From assembly GCF_000698595.1 (NCBI RefSeq), contig NZ_JFHC01000006.1:114977-178976 (forward strand): 64,000 nucleotides of DNA, written 5' to 3'. The stretch is from Caballeronia glathei. GTDB taxonomy: Bacteria; Pseudomonadota; Gammaproteobacteria; Burkholderiales; Burkholderiaceae. Shown here piece by piece: positions 8,892-17,719 of this stretch (its first letter is position 1; each line of letters starts with the position of its first letter). Made by a program: the position numbers and the translations under genes. The notes beneath the pieces were generated by a model. The model was not told where the DNA came from. It ran no database searches and worked only from the letters and a program-made list of their open reading frames with translations.

Positions 8892-10128
8892 GGTTCACCT
8901 CATTCGATTGGGCACCGGCACCCTTGAGAATCCCCGCTCGCGGAGAAAAGTTGAAGTACATCGGCAGCGTGGCGGCGCCGATCGCGCCCGCGTCCGTTCC
9001 GAACGTGCCGCGCACGAGCGCCGGGACGCCGCGCGATTCCGGCGCGTTGGCCGTCATGGTCGCGTGCAGGCGTTCGATCAGTGCGTCGAGCAGCCCGGCG
9101 TCGATGTCGGCGTCGAGCACGACGACCGGCACGTCCAGCACGCACAGCATCGCGCGCAGGGCCGGGGCGAGGGCGTCGACGCAATCTTCGAGCCACTCGT
9201 CCACGGCCGGCAGACGGCGCGCGACGCAGGCTTCGAGCTCCGCGCGCGTGCCGACCGGCGCGCCCGTGTAGCGCAGGTGGCGTGCCAGAGCATTGAGCGA
9301 CGCGCGCGAGAGCAGGATGTCCCACTGGCCCGCCGGCTGCGGCGCCGACGGCAGGCGGCTCGGCGGCACCGGCATCACGCCGATGTCGCCCGCATTGCCG
9401 CTCACGCCGCGCAGACAGTCGCCGTCCACCGCGATGCCGCTGCCGATCGCCGGGCCGAGGAACAGGTAGATGAAGTCGTTGCGCTGCCGCCCGCAGCCGT
9501 AGAAGAGTTCCGCGATGGCGGCCGCGTTGCCGTCGTTTTCGTTGAACACGGGCAGCGCAAGGGCGCGTCCGAGCGCGGCCGGGAAGTCCATCTCGTCCCA
9601 GGCGCGAAACGTGTCGGACGGCAGGCCGAGCTCGCGCAGCCAGCTGCCGAGATTGAACGGCTGCGCGATACCCACGCCCGCGAGCCGCTCGCGCTCGTCC
9701 CGCGTGAGCAGCTGGAGCATGCTGCGGATGTCGCGGGTCAGGAAGTCGAGCACTTCGTTCGGGTGGGGCAGAAGCATGTCGTACGACGTGCGCGCGAGCA
9801 CCGCACCCGCGAAGTTCACGAGCACCGTCTCCACGCTCGTGCGCCCGAGCCGCACGCCGACACCGAACGCGCCGCGCGGATCGAGCCGGATCAGCGCCGC
9901 GGGCTGCCCGCGCTGGCCTTCGAGGCGCCGTCCCGTGAACTCGATCAGCCCCGCCTTGCCGAGCGAGGTGATGATGCTGCCGACCGCGGTGCTCGTGATG
10001 TTGGCGTGGCGGGCGAGGTCCGCTTTCGATGCGGGCTCGGTGCGCCGCAGCGCCTGCAGCAGCAGGCGCTCGTTATAGCGGCGCACATTGGCCGAGTTGC
10101 TGCCCTGGCCGATATGAGGACTTCTCAC
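8878..10128 (-). CDS. ROK-family transcriptional regulator
   Basis: A 416-residue NagC/Mlc/XylR-type repressor. An N-terminal winged helix (residues 15-70, [22 protein letters not shown]) is joined to a sugar-kinase-like ROK domain ([52 protein letters not shown] region). The CxCGxxGC zinc motif of many ROK proteins is replaced around [11 protein letters not shown], so zinc structuring as in Mlc is unlikely. It is the first gene of the importer operon and probably senses the imported sugar. The 25-bp palindrome 36 bp upstream is its likely operator. Confidence 0.88.
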   Translation of the reverse strand: MRSPHIGQGSNSANVRRYNERLLLQALRRTEPASKADLARHANITSTAVGSIITSLGKAGLIEFTGRRLEGQRGQPAALIRLDPRGAFGVGVRLGRTSVETVLVNFAGAVLARTSYDMLLPHPNEVLDFLTRDIRSMLQLLTRDERERLAGVGIAQPFNLGSWLRELGLPSDTFRAWDEMDFPAALGRALALPVFNENDGNAAAIAELFYGCGRQRNDFIYLFLGPAIGSGIAVDGDCLRGVSGNAGDIGVMPVPPSRLPSAPQPAGQWDILLSRASLNALARHLRYTGAPVGTRAELEACVARRLPAVDEWLEDCVDALAPALRAMLCVLDVPVVVLDADIDAGLLDALIERLHATMTANAPESRGVPALVRGTFGTDAGAIGAATLPMYFNFSPRAGILKGAGAQSNEVNHVQS

Positions 10129-10163
10129 GCTTGGTGTCTCCGGGACCCGATCGTCTGGGCGAA

Positions 10164-10188
10164 TAAATAAATCACGTTGATTTATTTA
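10164..10188. promoter_or_regulatory. 25-bp perfect palindrome, probable ROK operator
   Basis: Two 11-bp arms (TAAATAAATCA and its complement) flank a 3-nt centre, an AT-rich site standing out from GC-rich surroundings. It lies 36 bp upstream of the ROK start codon, where a repressor would block the operon promoter. AT-rich symmetric operators are known for ROK proteins; binding by this one is inferred. Confidence 0.7.
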
Positions 10189-10253
10189 ATACCGCATTGG
10201 ACGGCCTGTACAGGAGGGAAATCCCGGGGGGACACGTAAGCTGGCGAAAATGG

Positions 10254-10269
10254 CTGTACGCATGTACAG
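10254..10269. promoter_or_regulatory. LexA (SOS) box upstream of dinB
   Basis: CTGTACGCATGTACAG matches the CTGT-N8-ACAG LexA consensus exactly and is a 16-bp inverted repeat with 6-bp arms. It lies 118 bp upstream of the dinB start codon. A second, shorter palindrome (CCTGTACAGG, 10205-10214) sits 40 bp before it. DinB is a classical SOS gene, so LexA control fits. Confidence 0.8.
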
Positions 10270-10387
10270 TATCGGCCATCTGGATCAGGGATATTCGACG
10301 CGTGAGCGCCCGCTTTTTACCGACCGCAGCCGGCTTTTACCGTGAAGCGCGGCCTGTGCCAGCCAGTCATGAAACCCCCGGCAACCG

Positions 10388-11548
10388 ATGAGCGCTGACA
10401 CCCGCCGCATCGCGCATCTGGACATGGACGCGTTTTATGCGTCCGTGGAATTGCTGCGCTATCCGGAATTGCGCGGCCAGGCGGTCGTGATCGGCGGCGG
10501 GCGCAACGCCACGCCCGAAATGCTTCCTGACGGCAGCCGCCGCTTCAGCCGCCTGCGCGACTATGCGGGGCGGGGCGTCGTGACCACGTCCACGTACGAG
10601 GCGCGGGCGCTCGGCGTTTTCTCCGCCATGGGCATGATGAAGGCGGCGCAGCTCGCGCCCGATGCGATCCTCCTGCCCACCGACTTCGATTCCTACCGCC
10701 ATTACTCGCGGCTCTTCAAGGCGGCCGTCGCGGCGTTCACGACGCAGATCGAGGATCGCGGCATCGACGAGATCTATATCGACCTGACCGACCTGCCGGA
10801 CGATGCGAGGACGCTCGGCGCACGCATGAAGCAGGCGGTGCGCGACGCGACCGGGCTCACGTGCTCGATCTGCATCGCGCCCAACAAGCTGCTGGCGAAG
10901 ATCGGCTCCGAGCTGGACAAGCCCGACGGGCTCACCATCCTCGGCGCGGACGATCTTGAGCGGCGCATCTGGCCGCTGCCCGCGCGCAAGGTGAACGGCA
11001 TCGGGCCGAAGGCGAACGAGAAGCTGGCGGCGCTCGGCATCGTGACGGTGGGCGATGTCGCCGCCGCCGACCCCGGGCTGCTGCAGGCGAATTTCGGCCG
11101 CACCTATGCGGCGTGGCTCGCCCGCATCGCGCAGGGCGAGGACGAGCGGCCGGTCGTCGTCACGTCGGAGCCGAAATCGATGAGCCGCGAAACCACCTTC
11201 GAGCGCGACCTGCATCCGCGCCATGACCGCGCGGCGCTGTCGGCGGCGTTCACGGGGCTTTGCGTGCGCGTCGCGGAGGATCTCCAGCGCAAGGGGTACG
11301 TGGGGCGCACGGTCGGCATCAAGCTGCGCTTCGACGATTTCAGGACCGTCACGCGCGACCTCACGCTACCGTCGCCCACGGCCGATTCCGCGACCATCCG
11401 GCGGGCCGCCACGGAATGCCTCAAGCGCGTGACGCTGGACCGCAGGCTGCGTCTGCTCGGCGTGCGTGTGAGCACACTCGGCGACGAGCATCAGAGCGTC
11501 GCTCCGGAGCCTGTGCAGAGCGAGCTGCCTTTCGATTCGGGCGAGTGA
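10388..11548 (+). CDS. dinB: DNA polymerase IV (Y-family translesion polymerase)
   Basis: A 386-residue error-prone polymerase that bypasses damaged bases. Catalytic acids are in HLDMDAFYASVE (residues 10-21) and GIDEIYID (D127, E128). IAPNKLLAKIGSELDKPDG, the HhH region ARKVNGIGPKANEKLAALGI and a little-finger domain follow. An insertion of about 20 residues (roughly 39-61, GGGRNATPEMLPDGSRRF onward) separates the usual VAVGG and STYEAR blocks relative to E. coli Pol IV. The extreme C-terminus, QSELPF, fits the QxxLxF beta-clamp-binding pattern. A LexA box lies upstream, so SOS induction is expected. The start codon has no strong ribosome site. Confidence 0.95.
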   Translation: MSADTRRIAHLDMDAFYASVELLRYPELRGQAVVIGGGRNATPEMLPDGSRRFSRLRDYAGRGVVTTSTYEARALGVFSAMGMMKAAQLAPDAILLPTDFDSYRHYSRLFKAAVAAFTTQIEDRGIDEIYIDLTDLPDDARTLGARMKQAVRDATGLTCSICIAPNKLLAKIGSELDKPDGLTILGADDLERRIWPLPARKVNGIGPKANEKLAALGIVTVGDVAAADPGLLQANFGRTYAAWLARIAQGEDERPVVVTSEPKSMSRETTFERDLHPRHDRAALSAAFTGLCVRVAEDLQRKGYVGRTVGIKLRFDDFRTVTRDLTLPSPTADSATIRRAATECLKRVTLDRRLRLLGVRVSTLGDEHQSVAPEPVQSELPFDSGE

Positions 11549-11644
11549 GGCGAGAGCCCGGCGCGTTCATTCGGCCGATCCGTTGCGACCGGTCCGGAGC
11601 GGCATCCGTTCAGGCATCGTGCTGCCTCCCTCGCCCGGTCAGGT

Positions 11645-12103
11645 TCACGAAGCGAGCGGCGAGTTCTTTCGCAAGGCCATCGCCATCGCCTGCAATGCGA
11701 CGAGATACCCGTCGACGCCCAGCCCGCAGATGACACCGGTCGCCGCCCGCGAGACCAGCGAGTGGCGATAGGTCTCGTCGCGCTTGTGGATGTTGGTGAT
11801 GTGCAACTCGATCAGCGGGCGCTGCACGAGCTTGACCGCATCGAACACGGGCACCGACGCGAAGGAGAACCCCGCCGGATTGATGATCACGGCGGCGTCG
11901 CGCTCGAATGCTTCCTGCAGCCAGTCCACCATCGTCGCTTCGCTGTTGGTCTGCCGGAACTCGCAGGCGAGGTCCAGCTTGTCGGCCAGCTCTTCCACTG
12001 CCTGCTGCACGCGCGCGAGCGTGGTGGTGCCGTACAGATGCGGTTCGCGCTTTCCCAGCATGTTGAGGTTTGAGCCGTTCAATACATATACGAGTTCGGT
12101 CAT
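11645..12103 (-). CDS. Type II 3-dehydroquinate dehydratase paralogue, active site altered
   Basis: A 152-residue protein of the AroQ family, which interconverts 3-dehydroquinate and 3-dehydroshikimate. Seen: LNGSNLNMLGKREPHLYG with R19 and Y24, INPAGFS with N75, ELHITNIHKRD with H101 and R108, and GVICGLGVDGY. The numbering happens to match the M. tuberculosis enzyme. However, the substrate-binding His of the THTSV motif is Phe81 (FSFASV), and the Arg112 position is Tyr. This suggests a changed substrate or weak activity. It follows an MHS-family transporter gene by 65 bp, as in quinate/shikimate catabolic units, rather than a biosynthetic aroQ locus. A duty on a related cyclic acid is possible. 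Confidence 0.85.
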   Translation of the reverse strand: MTELVYVLNGSNLNMLGKREPHLYGTTTLARVQQAVEELADKLDLACEFRQTNSEATMVDWLQEAFERDAAVIINPAGFSFASVPVFDAVKLVQRPLIELHITNIHKRDETYRHSLVSRAATGVICGLGVDGYLVALQAMAMALRKNSPLAS

Positions 12104-12168
12104 TGTGGTGCTCGATTGTCTATAGGGGCCAAATGTACGTGGTGATCCGGGCTTCGCGAGCCGGGCGC

Positions 12169-13536
12169 TCAGTGGCTGTTGCTTATGCTCGCCGAGGGAA
12201 AGCCCTCGTCGCCGGCGAGGGTCGCGGCCGAGTCGGTGCGGTTCATGTCGATGCCGAGCGTTTCAGGGGCGGTAAGAATCGCAATGAGCGAGATGACGTT
12301 GAACGCGACGCATACCGCGACCACGCCCCATGGCGAGCCGTTGCTGATCGAAAAGAGCCATACGGCGAGCACGGGCATGGGGCCGCCCGCGATCAGATTG
12401 GCACCGGTGTAGGCAAGCGCCGAGCCGGAATAGCGCACGTTGGTCGGGAATGCCTCGGCGAACGCAACCGGTTGAATGCCGCTCTGGAACTGCGTGAAGC
12501 CGAGGAAGAATCCCATCGCCGCGAGCATCGGAAGGAAGCTTCGGGTATCGAGGATCTGGAAGTACACGAAGAGCATGAGCAGGGTCGCCACCGAACCGAT
12601 GGCGAGCGCCTTTCTCCGGCCGATCCGGTCGCTCAGCATGCCCCCGGCGAGCGCGCCCGCGATCGCGCAGACATTCGCGCCCATCAGCAGGAGGAAGCCG
12701 GTCTGCTTCGGCACGGCCAGCGTCTTCGTGATGTAGCTCAGGGAAAACACCACGATCAGATAGAAGATCGCCGCGGGGCCGCAGAAGAACAGCATCCAGC
12801 GCAGCACGGTGCGCCAGTGAAGGCGCAGCACGTCGCGCAAGGGGCTTGCGACCTGTACCACCTGCGTCTTGCGCAGTTCGACGAACGCAGGGGTCTCGCT
12901 GACCTTCAGCCGGATATACACGCCGACCACGATCAGCACGAAGCTGAGCAGGAACGGAATGCGCCAGCCATAGGAGTCGAACGCTTCGGCCGACATGACG
13001 GATGCAAGCAACAGCAGCGCGCCGTTCGCCATGATCTGGCTGAGCGGCGAGCACAGCCCGAGCAGGCCCGAGTACTTGCCGCGCCGGTCGGGGCTCGCGT
13101 GTTCGATCGCCATCAACTGCGCGCCCGTCGACTCGCCGCCGAGCGCGAAGCCCTGCAGGATGCGCAGCAGGACGAGCAGCATCGGCGCCCACACGCCGAT
13201 GCTCGCGTACGTCGGCAGCAGGCCCATCAGCACCGAGGAGAGACCCATCAGCGAGACGGTGCCGAGCATCAGGTTGCGGCGTCCGAGCTTGTCGCCGAGA
13301 TGCCCGCAGATGATCGCGCCGAGCGGCCTGGCCGCCAGTCCCACGCCGAACGTGGCGAGCGAGGCGAGCAGCGCGGAGGTCGAATCCATCGCGGGGAAGA
13401 AAAGCTTCGGCAGGACGGTCGCCGCCAGTGCGCCGTAGAGCGTGAAGTCGAACCATTCCAGCGCCGTGCCGACGGCCGCAGCCGTCACGGCGCGCGTGCG
13501 CATCGCCGCGTGCGCTTGCTGTACACCTTGAGTCAT
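12169..13536 (-). CDS. MHS-family MFS transporter (shikimate/alpha-ketoglutarate type)
   Basis: A 455-residue, 12-helix proton symporter of the metabolite:H+ symporter family. Typical signatures are AVGTALEWFDFTLYGALAA, PLGAIICGHLGDKLGRRNLM, RILQGFALGGESTGAQL and GGMLSDRIGRRKAL. The family imports dicarboxylates, shikimate, proline/betaine or aromatic acids. The neighbouring dehydroquinase-like gene favours a shikimate- or quinate-like substrate. It is divergent from an IclR regulator gene, the normal arrangement for inducible uptake genes. The C-terminal 30 residues are hydrophilic. Confidence 0.88.
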   Translation of the reverse strand: MTQGVQQAHAAMRTRAVTAAAVGTALEWFDFTLYGALAATVLPKLFFPAMDSTSALLASLATFGVGLAARPLGAIICGHLGDKLGRRNLMLGTVSLMGLSSVLMGLLPTYASIGVWAPMLLVLLRILQGFALGGESTGAQLMAIEHASPDRRGKYSGLLGLCSPLSQIMANGALLLLASVMSAEAFDSYGWRIPFLLSFVLIVVGVYIRLKVSETPAFVELRKTQVVQVASPLRDVLRLHWRTVLRWMLFFCGPAAIFYLIVVFSLSYITKTLAVPKQTGFLLLMGANVCAIAGALAGGMLSDRIGRRKALAIGSVATLLMLFVYFQILDTRSFLPMLAAMGFFLGFTQFQSGIQPVAFAEAFPTNVRYSGSALAYTGANLIAGGPMPVLAVWLFSISNGSPWGVVAVCVAFNVISLIAILTAPETLGIDMNRTDSAATLAGDEGFPSASISNSH

Positions 13537-13673
13537 GTCGTCTCCTCTTTCGTCCCTGCGCGGGACGCGTTCCGATTGCCGGCGCTTGGCCGCACATGCT
13601 GCGGCGGCACTGCCGGTCAGGTCATCTGTCGTGCGGCCGCGCTGTCGTCAGTGCAACCGTGATCCGAGCTTAT

Positions 13674-13706
13674 CACCGGCCGGTGGGACATCGTTCCAGG
13701 CTGGAA
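13674..13706. promoter_or_regulatory. Two dyads in the IclR/transporter divergent promoter region
   Basis: A 12-bp palindrome CACCGGCCGGTG (13674-13685) is followed by TTCCA-GGC-TGGAA (13694-13706). IclR-family operators are often short TGGAA/TTCCA-type dyads, so the second is a reasonable operator for the IclR regulator starting at 13769. No -10/-35 pair was assigned. Confidence 0.4.
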
Positions 13707-13768
13707 TTTCATCTCATAATGTGCAAAGATCGGTGCCCATCGCCCCAAAAAGGCATCTGGAGACCGAC

Positions 13769-14551
13769 ATGCCCGGCGTCACCGAGCGCACGCTTGCCAT
13801 CCTCGAATACCTCGCCACGCAGATGGAGGGCACGCCGCTCGCCCTCATCTCCGCCGAGCTCGACATCCCGCGCAGCGCGTGTCACCGGCTGCTGGCCGAC
13901 CTCAAGCAGTGCGGCTACGTGCGGCAGTTGCGCGAGCATGGCGACTACGTGCTCACGACCAAGCTCGTGGGCATCGGGCTCGGCTTTCTCGCCACGTCGG
14001 GCATCGTGGATATCGCGCAGACCATGCTCGATCGCCTCGCCGATACATCGGGCGAACTGGTGCGGCTCGCGATCGTCGACGGCGACAGGCTGACGTGGGT
14101 CGCGAAGGCGCAAGGCGCGCTGAAGGGACTGCGCTACGACCCCGACATGGGCATGGACACGATCCTTTCGTGCAGCGCCACGGGTCACGCATGGATGATG
14201 ACGATGAGCGACGAACGCGCGCTCGAACTGGTGTCGCGCCAGGGTTTCGGGCAGCCGAAGGAGTACGGTCCGAAGGCGCCCACGACGGTGAGCGGCCTGC
14301 TGAAGTTCATTCACGCGGCGCGCGAGCGGGGCTATGCCACCATCAACGAGGTGTTCGCCCCGGGCATGACCGCGATGGCCGCGCCGGTGCAGCGGCGGGG
14401 GTATCCGGCCATCGGCGTGATCAGCATTGCCGGGCCGCTCGTGCGTCTCGACGAGAAGCGCATGGCGAGCCTCGGGCCCACGCTGCTCGCGGCTGCCTCC
14501 GAGCTCGCTGCTGCAAGCAACGCATCGCCTCTGTTCAACCGGGTGCGTTAG
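13769..14551 (+). CDS. IclR-family transcriptional regulator
   Basis: A 260-residue regulator with an N-terminal winged helix (residues 3-65, TERTLAILEYLATQMEGTPL, ISAELDIPRSACHRLLADL) and a C-terminal GAF-like IclR effector domain (RYDPDMGMDTILSCSATGHAWM, GYATINEVFAPGMTAMAAPV). ATG 13769 has TGGAGA 6 bp upstream; the longer in-frame reading from 13535 has no support. IclR proteins of this type control aromatic and hydroaromatic acid catabolism, so the divergent transporter and dehydroquinase genes are the likely targets. Confidence 0.88.
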   Translation: MPGVTERTLAILEYLATQMEGTPLALISAELDIPRSACHRLLADLKQCGYVRQLREHGDYVLTTKLVGIGLGFLATSGIVDIAQTMLDRLADTSGELVRLAIVDGDRLTWVAKAQGALKGLRYDPDMGMDTILSCSATGHAWMMTMSDERALELVSRQGFGQPKEYGPKAPTTVSGLLKFIHAARERGYATINEVFAPGMTAMAAPVQRRGYPAIGVISIAGPLVRLDEKRMASLGPTLLAAASELAAASNASPLFNRVR

Positions 14552-14587
14552 CGCGGCGGTTGGCCGGACGCGTCGCGCGAAGCCGTG

Positions 14588-15655
14588 TCACCGGGGGATG
14601 ATGCGCTCCGCCTTCAGCCGGTCGAAGAGCGCAAAGAACGCGTCGGGCGTGCTCTGATAGTCGAGGAAGCCCGCCTTGCGGCTCTTTGTCATGTCCGTGA
14701 GCACTTCCATCGGGCGGCCGAGGTCGGCATCCGTGTGCCACCACGACGCCAGCCTGCCGAGATCCGCTTCCTTCAGATCGAAGCGTGCCGCGATCCCGGC
14801 CCAGCGCGGCCCGGCATCCTGCATGCGCGGTTCGAGCGGACGCGTCTCGCCGTCGAAGGGCGCCGCCTCCACGCCGAAGTAGTCCGCGATACGCGACCAC
14901 ATCCACTTCCAGCGGAACACGTCGCCGTTCACGACGTTGAAATCCTCGTTGCGCGCATTCGCCGATGTGGCGGCCCACTCTAGATGCCGCGCGAGCAGAC
15001 GGGCGTCGGTCATGTCGGTGAGGCTTTCCCACTGCGCGCGCGAGCCGGGGAAGACGAACGGCTCTCCGGCCGCCTTGCAGAGCGTCGCATAGACGGCGAG
15101 CGTCACGCCCATGTTCATCGCGTTGCCGACAGCAAAGCCGATGATCGTATGCGGACGGTGCACGCTCCAGCCAAAGCCGTAGCGCTCTGCCGCCTCGAAC
15201 AGGCGGTCTTCCTGCTCGTAGTAGAAGTTCTCGACCGGCTGGCGCCCCTGTTCTTCGCGAAACGGCGTGATCGGAACGGCGCCTGTCGCATACGCTTCGA
15301 ACGGCCCGAGATAGTGCTTGAGCCCCGTGACGAGCGCGGCATGCGACACGCCACCCGCGGGTCCGAGCGCGTCGAGCACGTTGCGCACCATGCCGCCGTT
15401 CACGCGGATGTTGTCCTTCTCCGTCGCCTGGCGCGCCCATGCCGCGAAGAACACGTGGCTGAATGTCCTGCCCGCCAGCGCGCGGCTGACGGACTCCGGT
15501 GAGGTCAGGTCGGCCGTGACCGGTTCGACGGCTGACGGCTGCGCCGTGCGTCCGCGCGATAGCCCCGAGACGTGCCAGCCTGTCGTGACCAGCTGGTCGG
15601 CGAGATTGCTGCCGACGATGCCGCTTGCGCCAATGATGAGTGCCCGTTTTTCCAT
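14588..15655 (-). CDS. PRISE-like NAD(P)-dependent short-chain reductase
   Basis: A 355-residue extended SDR with the Rossmann motif ALIIGASGIVGSNLADQL near the N-terminus. Phrases ALVTGLKHYLGPFEAY, PITPFREEQGR and NFYYEQEDRLFEAAE resemble the progesterone 5-beta-reductase/iridoid synthase (PRISE) group, which reduces the C=C bond of enones. In this group the catalytic Tyr lies in NFYY, and Lys in TGLKHY. It is the last gene of a ten-gene operon, 97 bp after maleylacetate reductase. An enone reduction step in the pathway is plausible but unproven. It is convergent with the IclR gene. Confidence 0.85.
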   Translation of the reverse strand: MEKRALIIGASGIVGSNLADQLVTTGWHVSGLSRGRTAQPSAVEPVTADLTSPESVSRALAGRTFSHVFFAAWARQATEKDNIRVNGGMVRNVLDALGPAGGVSHAALVTGLKHYLGPFEAYATGAVPITPFREEQGRQPVENFYYEQEDRLFEAAERYGFGWSVHRPHTIIGFAVGNAMNMGVTLAVYATLCKAAGEPFVFPGSRAQWESLTDMTDARLLARHLEWAATSANARNEDFNVVNGDVFRWKWMWSRIADYFGVEAAPFDGETRPLEPRMQDAGPRWAGIAARFDLKEADLGRLASWWHTDADLGRPMEVLTDMTKSRKAGFLDYQSTPDAFFALFDRLKAERIIPR

Positions 15656-15752
15656 GAGAGTGATGTCAAGAGTTGAGGTCTGTGCCGCGGGGTGGTTCTG
15701 CGACCGGTTTTTGTCCTTGCCCCGAGGGTGGAGTGCGTCCAAGCGAAAATGG

Positions 15753-16832
15753 TCAGACGCCGTTGAACGAACGCTGATCGGGCCGCACGCCGTCAAAAGC
15801 CATCTGCAGTAGGCTGCGGATCGCTTCGTATGAAAGCGGCCGCGGATTGAAATACGGGGCACGCATCGCGACTTCCGCCGCGTGATCCAGATCGCCGCGC
15901 GCAAGGCCGAGCGCCGCGAGCGATTCCGGCGCGTCGAGCCGCCGCGCGAGGTCGTGGAGCGACGCAGCGGGGTCGCGCGTGTCGAGCGCCCGGGAAAGCC
16001 GCGATGCGGCCTCGGGCGCCGCCGGAAGATTGAAGGCCATTGCATAGGGCAGGATGACGGCGTGCGTCTCGGCATGCGGCAGGTTGAACGAACCGCCCAG
16101 CGTGTGGCACAGCTTGTGATGCAGCGCCATGCCGACATTGCCGAGCACCGTGCCGCACAGCCATGCGCCATATTGCGCCACCTCGCGCGCGTCGAGATCG
16201 TCCGGGCGCGCGCGCAGCGACGGAAGCGCCGACGCGAGACTGCGTATGCCTTCTTCCGCGAACATCGACATCACCGGATTCGCGTCCTGTGCATAGAGAC
16301 CCTCCGCCGCATGCGCGATGGCATTGAGTCCGCTCGTCGCGGTCAGTCCCGCGGGCAGCGTGAGCGTGAGGCGCGCGTCGTAGATCACGGTTCGCGGCAG
16401 CACACGGTAGCTCTTGCCCGTCTTTTTTTCGTTGCCCGAGGTCATGCCGTAGATCGGCGTGACTTCGGAGCCCGCGTAAGTGGTCGGCACCGCGACGATG
16501 GGCAGCGACGTTTCGAGCGCGATCGCCTTCGCCAGGCCGAGCGTCGAGCCGCCTCCCGCCGCGATCAGGCCGTCGGCTTCCCTGGCGCGCGCGATGTCGA
16601 CGCCCGCCTGCGCGATCTGAGCGGGAACATGCATGACGGCGCCGTCGAAGATGTCAAGGCAGCGCTCGCCCGCCAGCTTGCGAACGCGATCGGCAAGGAA
16701 GCGCTGCTCCGGCGTCGACAGCACGAGCGCGCGGCGAATGCCCAGCTCGTCGAGTTCCTCGCCCAGCCGCTCGAGCGAGCCCGGGCCGAACACGATCCGC
16801 GCCGCGCGGCTGTTGTAGGTGAACGGAGTCAT
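15753..16832 (-). CDS. Maleylacetate reductase
   Basis: A 359-residue iron-ADH-superfamily enzyme that reduces maleylacetate to 3-oxoadipate with NAD(P)H. Seen: ARIVFGPGSLERLGEEL, the nucleotide-binding GGGSTLGLAKAIALE, the diagnostic VPTTYAGSEVTPIYGMT, and HHKLCHTLGGSFNLPHAETHA with the metal-site-region histidines. The pattern TTYAGSE with LCHTLGG is characteristic of maleylacetate reductases. Its start overlaps the stop of the dioxygenase gene by 4 bp (ATGA), so the two are translationally coupled and catalyse consecutive steps. Confidence 0.93.
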   Translation of the reverse strand: MTPFTYNSRAARIVFGPGSLERLGEELDELGIRRALVLSTPEQRFLADRVRKLAGERCLDIFDGAVMHVPAQIAQAGVDIARAREADGLIAAGGGSTLGLAKAIALETSLPIVAVPTTYAGSEVTPIYGMTSGNEKKTGKSYRVLPRTVIYDARLTLTLPAGLTATSGLNAIAHAAEGLYAQDANPVMSMFAEEGIRSLASALPSLRARPDDLDAREVAQYGAWLCGTVLGNVGMALHHKLCHTLGGSFNLPHAETHAVILPYAMAFNLPAAPEAASRLSRALDTRDPAASLHDLARRLDAPESLAALGLARGDLDHAAEVAMRAPYFNPRPLSYEAIRSLLQMAFDGVRPDQRSFNGV

Positions 16833-17692
16833 GATGAACGGTTGAGGATGAAATCGAATTCGAGCGTGCTGAAGGGCGTATTCATGCGCGTTCCGTCCGG
16901 CGCCACGCCTTCCTCGTGGGGTATCCATTGCGCGACGAGCGAGGACCGGACGCCGAACACCGCATCCGAATCCAGGTACTTGTCGCCATCGCGGAAGACG
17001 TGCGTGACGAGGCGTTCATAGCCGGGCGCCGTGATCATGAAATGCAGGTGCGCCGGCCGCCACGGATGCCGGCCGAGCGCATCGAGCATGCGGCCGACCG
17101 GACCGTCATGCGGAATCGGGTAGGGCTCCGCCACGATCGAGCGGAAGTGATAGCGGCCGTTTGCGAGACTGTGCAGCACGCCTCGCGCCCGGTGTGCATC
17201 GTCGCCCGCATGCTGCACGTCATAGAAGCCATCCGCATCGGCCTGCCAGACTTCGATGCGGGCGCCCGCGACGGGCTCTCCGCCCAGTCCCCTGATGAAG
17301 CCGGATACGAAGCAGGGTTCGCCCCGCGCGCCGTTCGCCACGTCGTCGCCGTTCTGATATTCGGGCGCGCCTTCGACGAAGAACGGCCCGAACACCGTGG
17401 CTTCCGTGCAGCCCAAAGGCTTGCGGTTCGCCATCGCCGTGACGAGGGTCGAGAGACCCAGCGTGTCCGAGAGCAGGATGAACTCCTGCCGCTTGTCGTC
17501 GGTGAAATGGCCGACGCCGGTCAGAAACTGGATGCCTTGTTCCCATTCGGCTTCGGTCAGGTTCACTTCGCGTGCGAACGCGTGCAGATGCCGCACGAGA
17601 CTCGTGACGATGTCCTTGAGCCGCTCGTCCGTCGCGTGTTCGAGGCGCGCCAGAACGGCTTGCGTGATCGTGTTCTCGTCGAGATTGCGCAT
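16829..17692 (-). CDS. Hydroxyquinol 1,2-dioxygenase (intradiol)
   Basis: A 287-residue non-haem Fe(III) dioxygenase that cleaves 1,2,4-trihydroxybenzene to maleylacetate. The N-terminal helical linker domain (residues 1-100) is followed by a beta-sandwich with the four iron ligands: Tyr157 in ADADGFYDVQ, Tyr191 in AEPYPIPHDGPVG, and His215 and His217 in WRPAHLHF. Hydroxyquinol rather than catechol preference is supported by IPHDGPVGRML and by coupling to maleylacetate reductase. A YciI-like gene immediately upstream recalls the tftG-tftH order of 2,4,5-T degradation. No ring hydroxylase is present in this operon. Confidence 0.92.
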   Translation of the reverse strand: MRNLDENTITQAVLARLEHATDERLKDIVTSLVRHLHAFAREVNLTEAEWEQGIQFLTGVGHFTDDKRQEFILLSDTLGLSTLVTAMANRKPLGCTEATVFGPFFVEGAPEYQNGDDVANGARGEPCFVSGFIRGLGGEPVAGARIEVWQADADGFYDVQHAGDDAHRARGVLHSLANGRYHFRSIVAEPYPIPHDGPVGRMLDALGRHPWRPAHLHFMITAPGYERLVTHVFRDGDKYLDSDAVFGVRSSLVAQWIPHEEGVAPDGTRMNTPFSTLEFDFILNRSS

Positions 17693-17719
17693 GGCTGTGT
17701 TGTCCGTGTCAGGTGCGTG

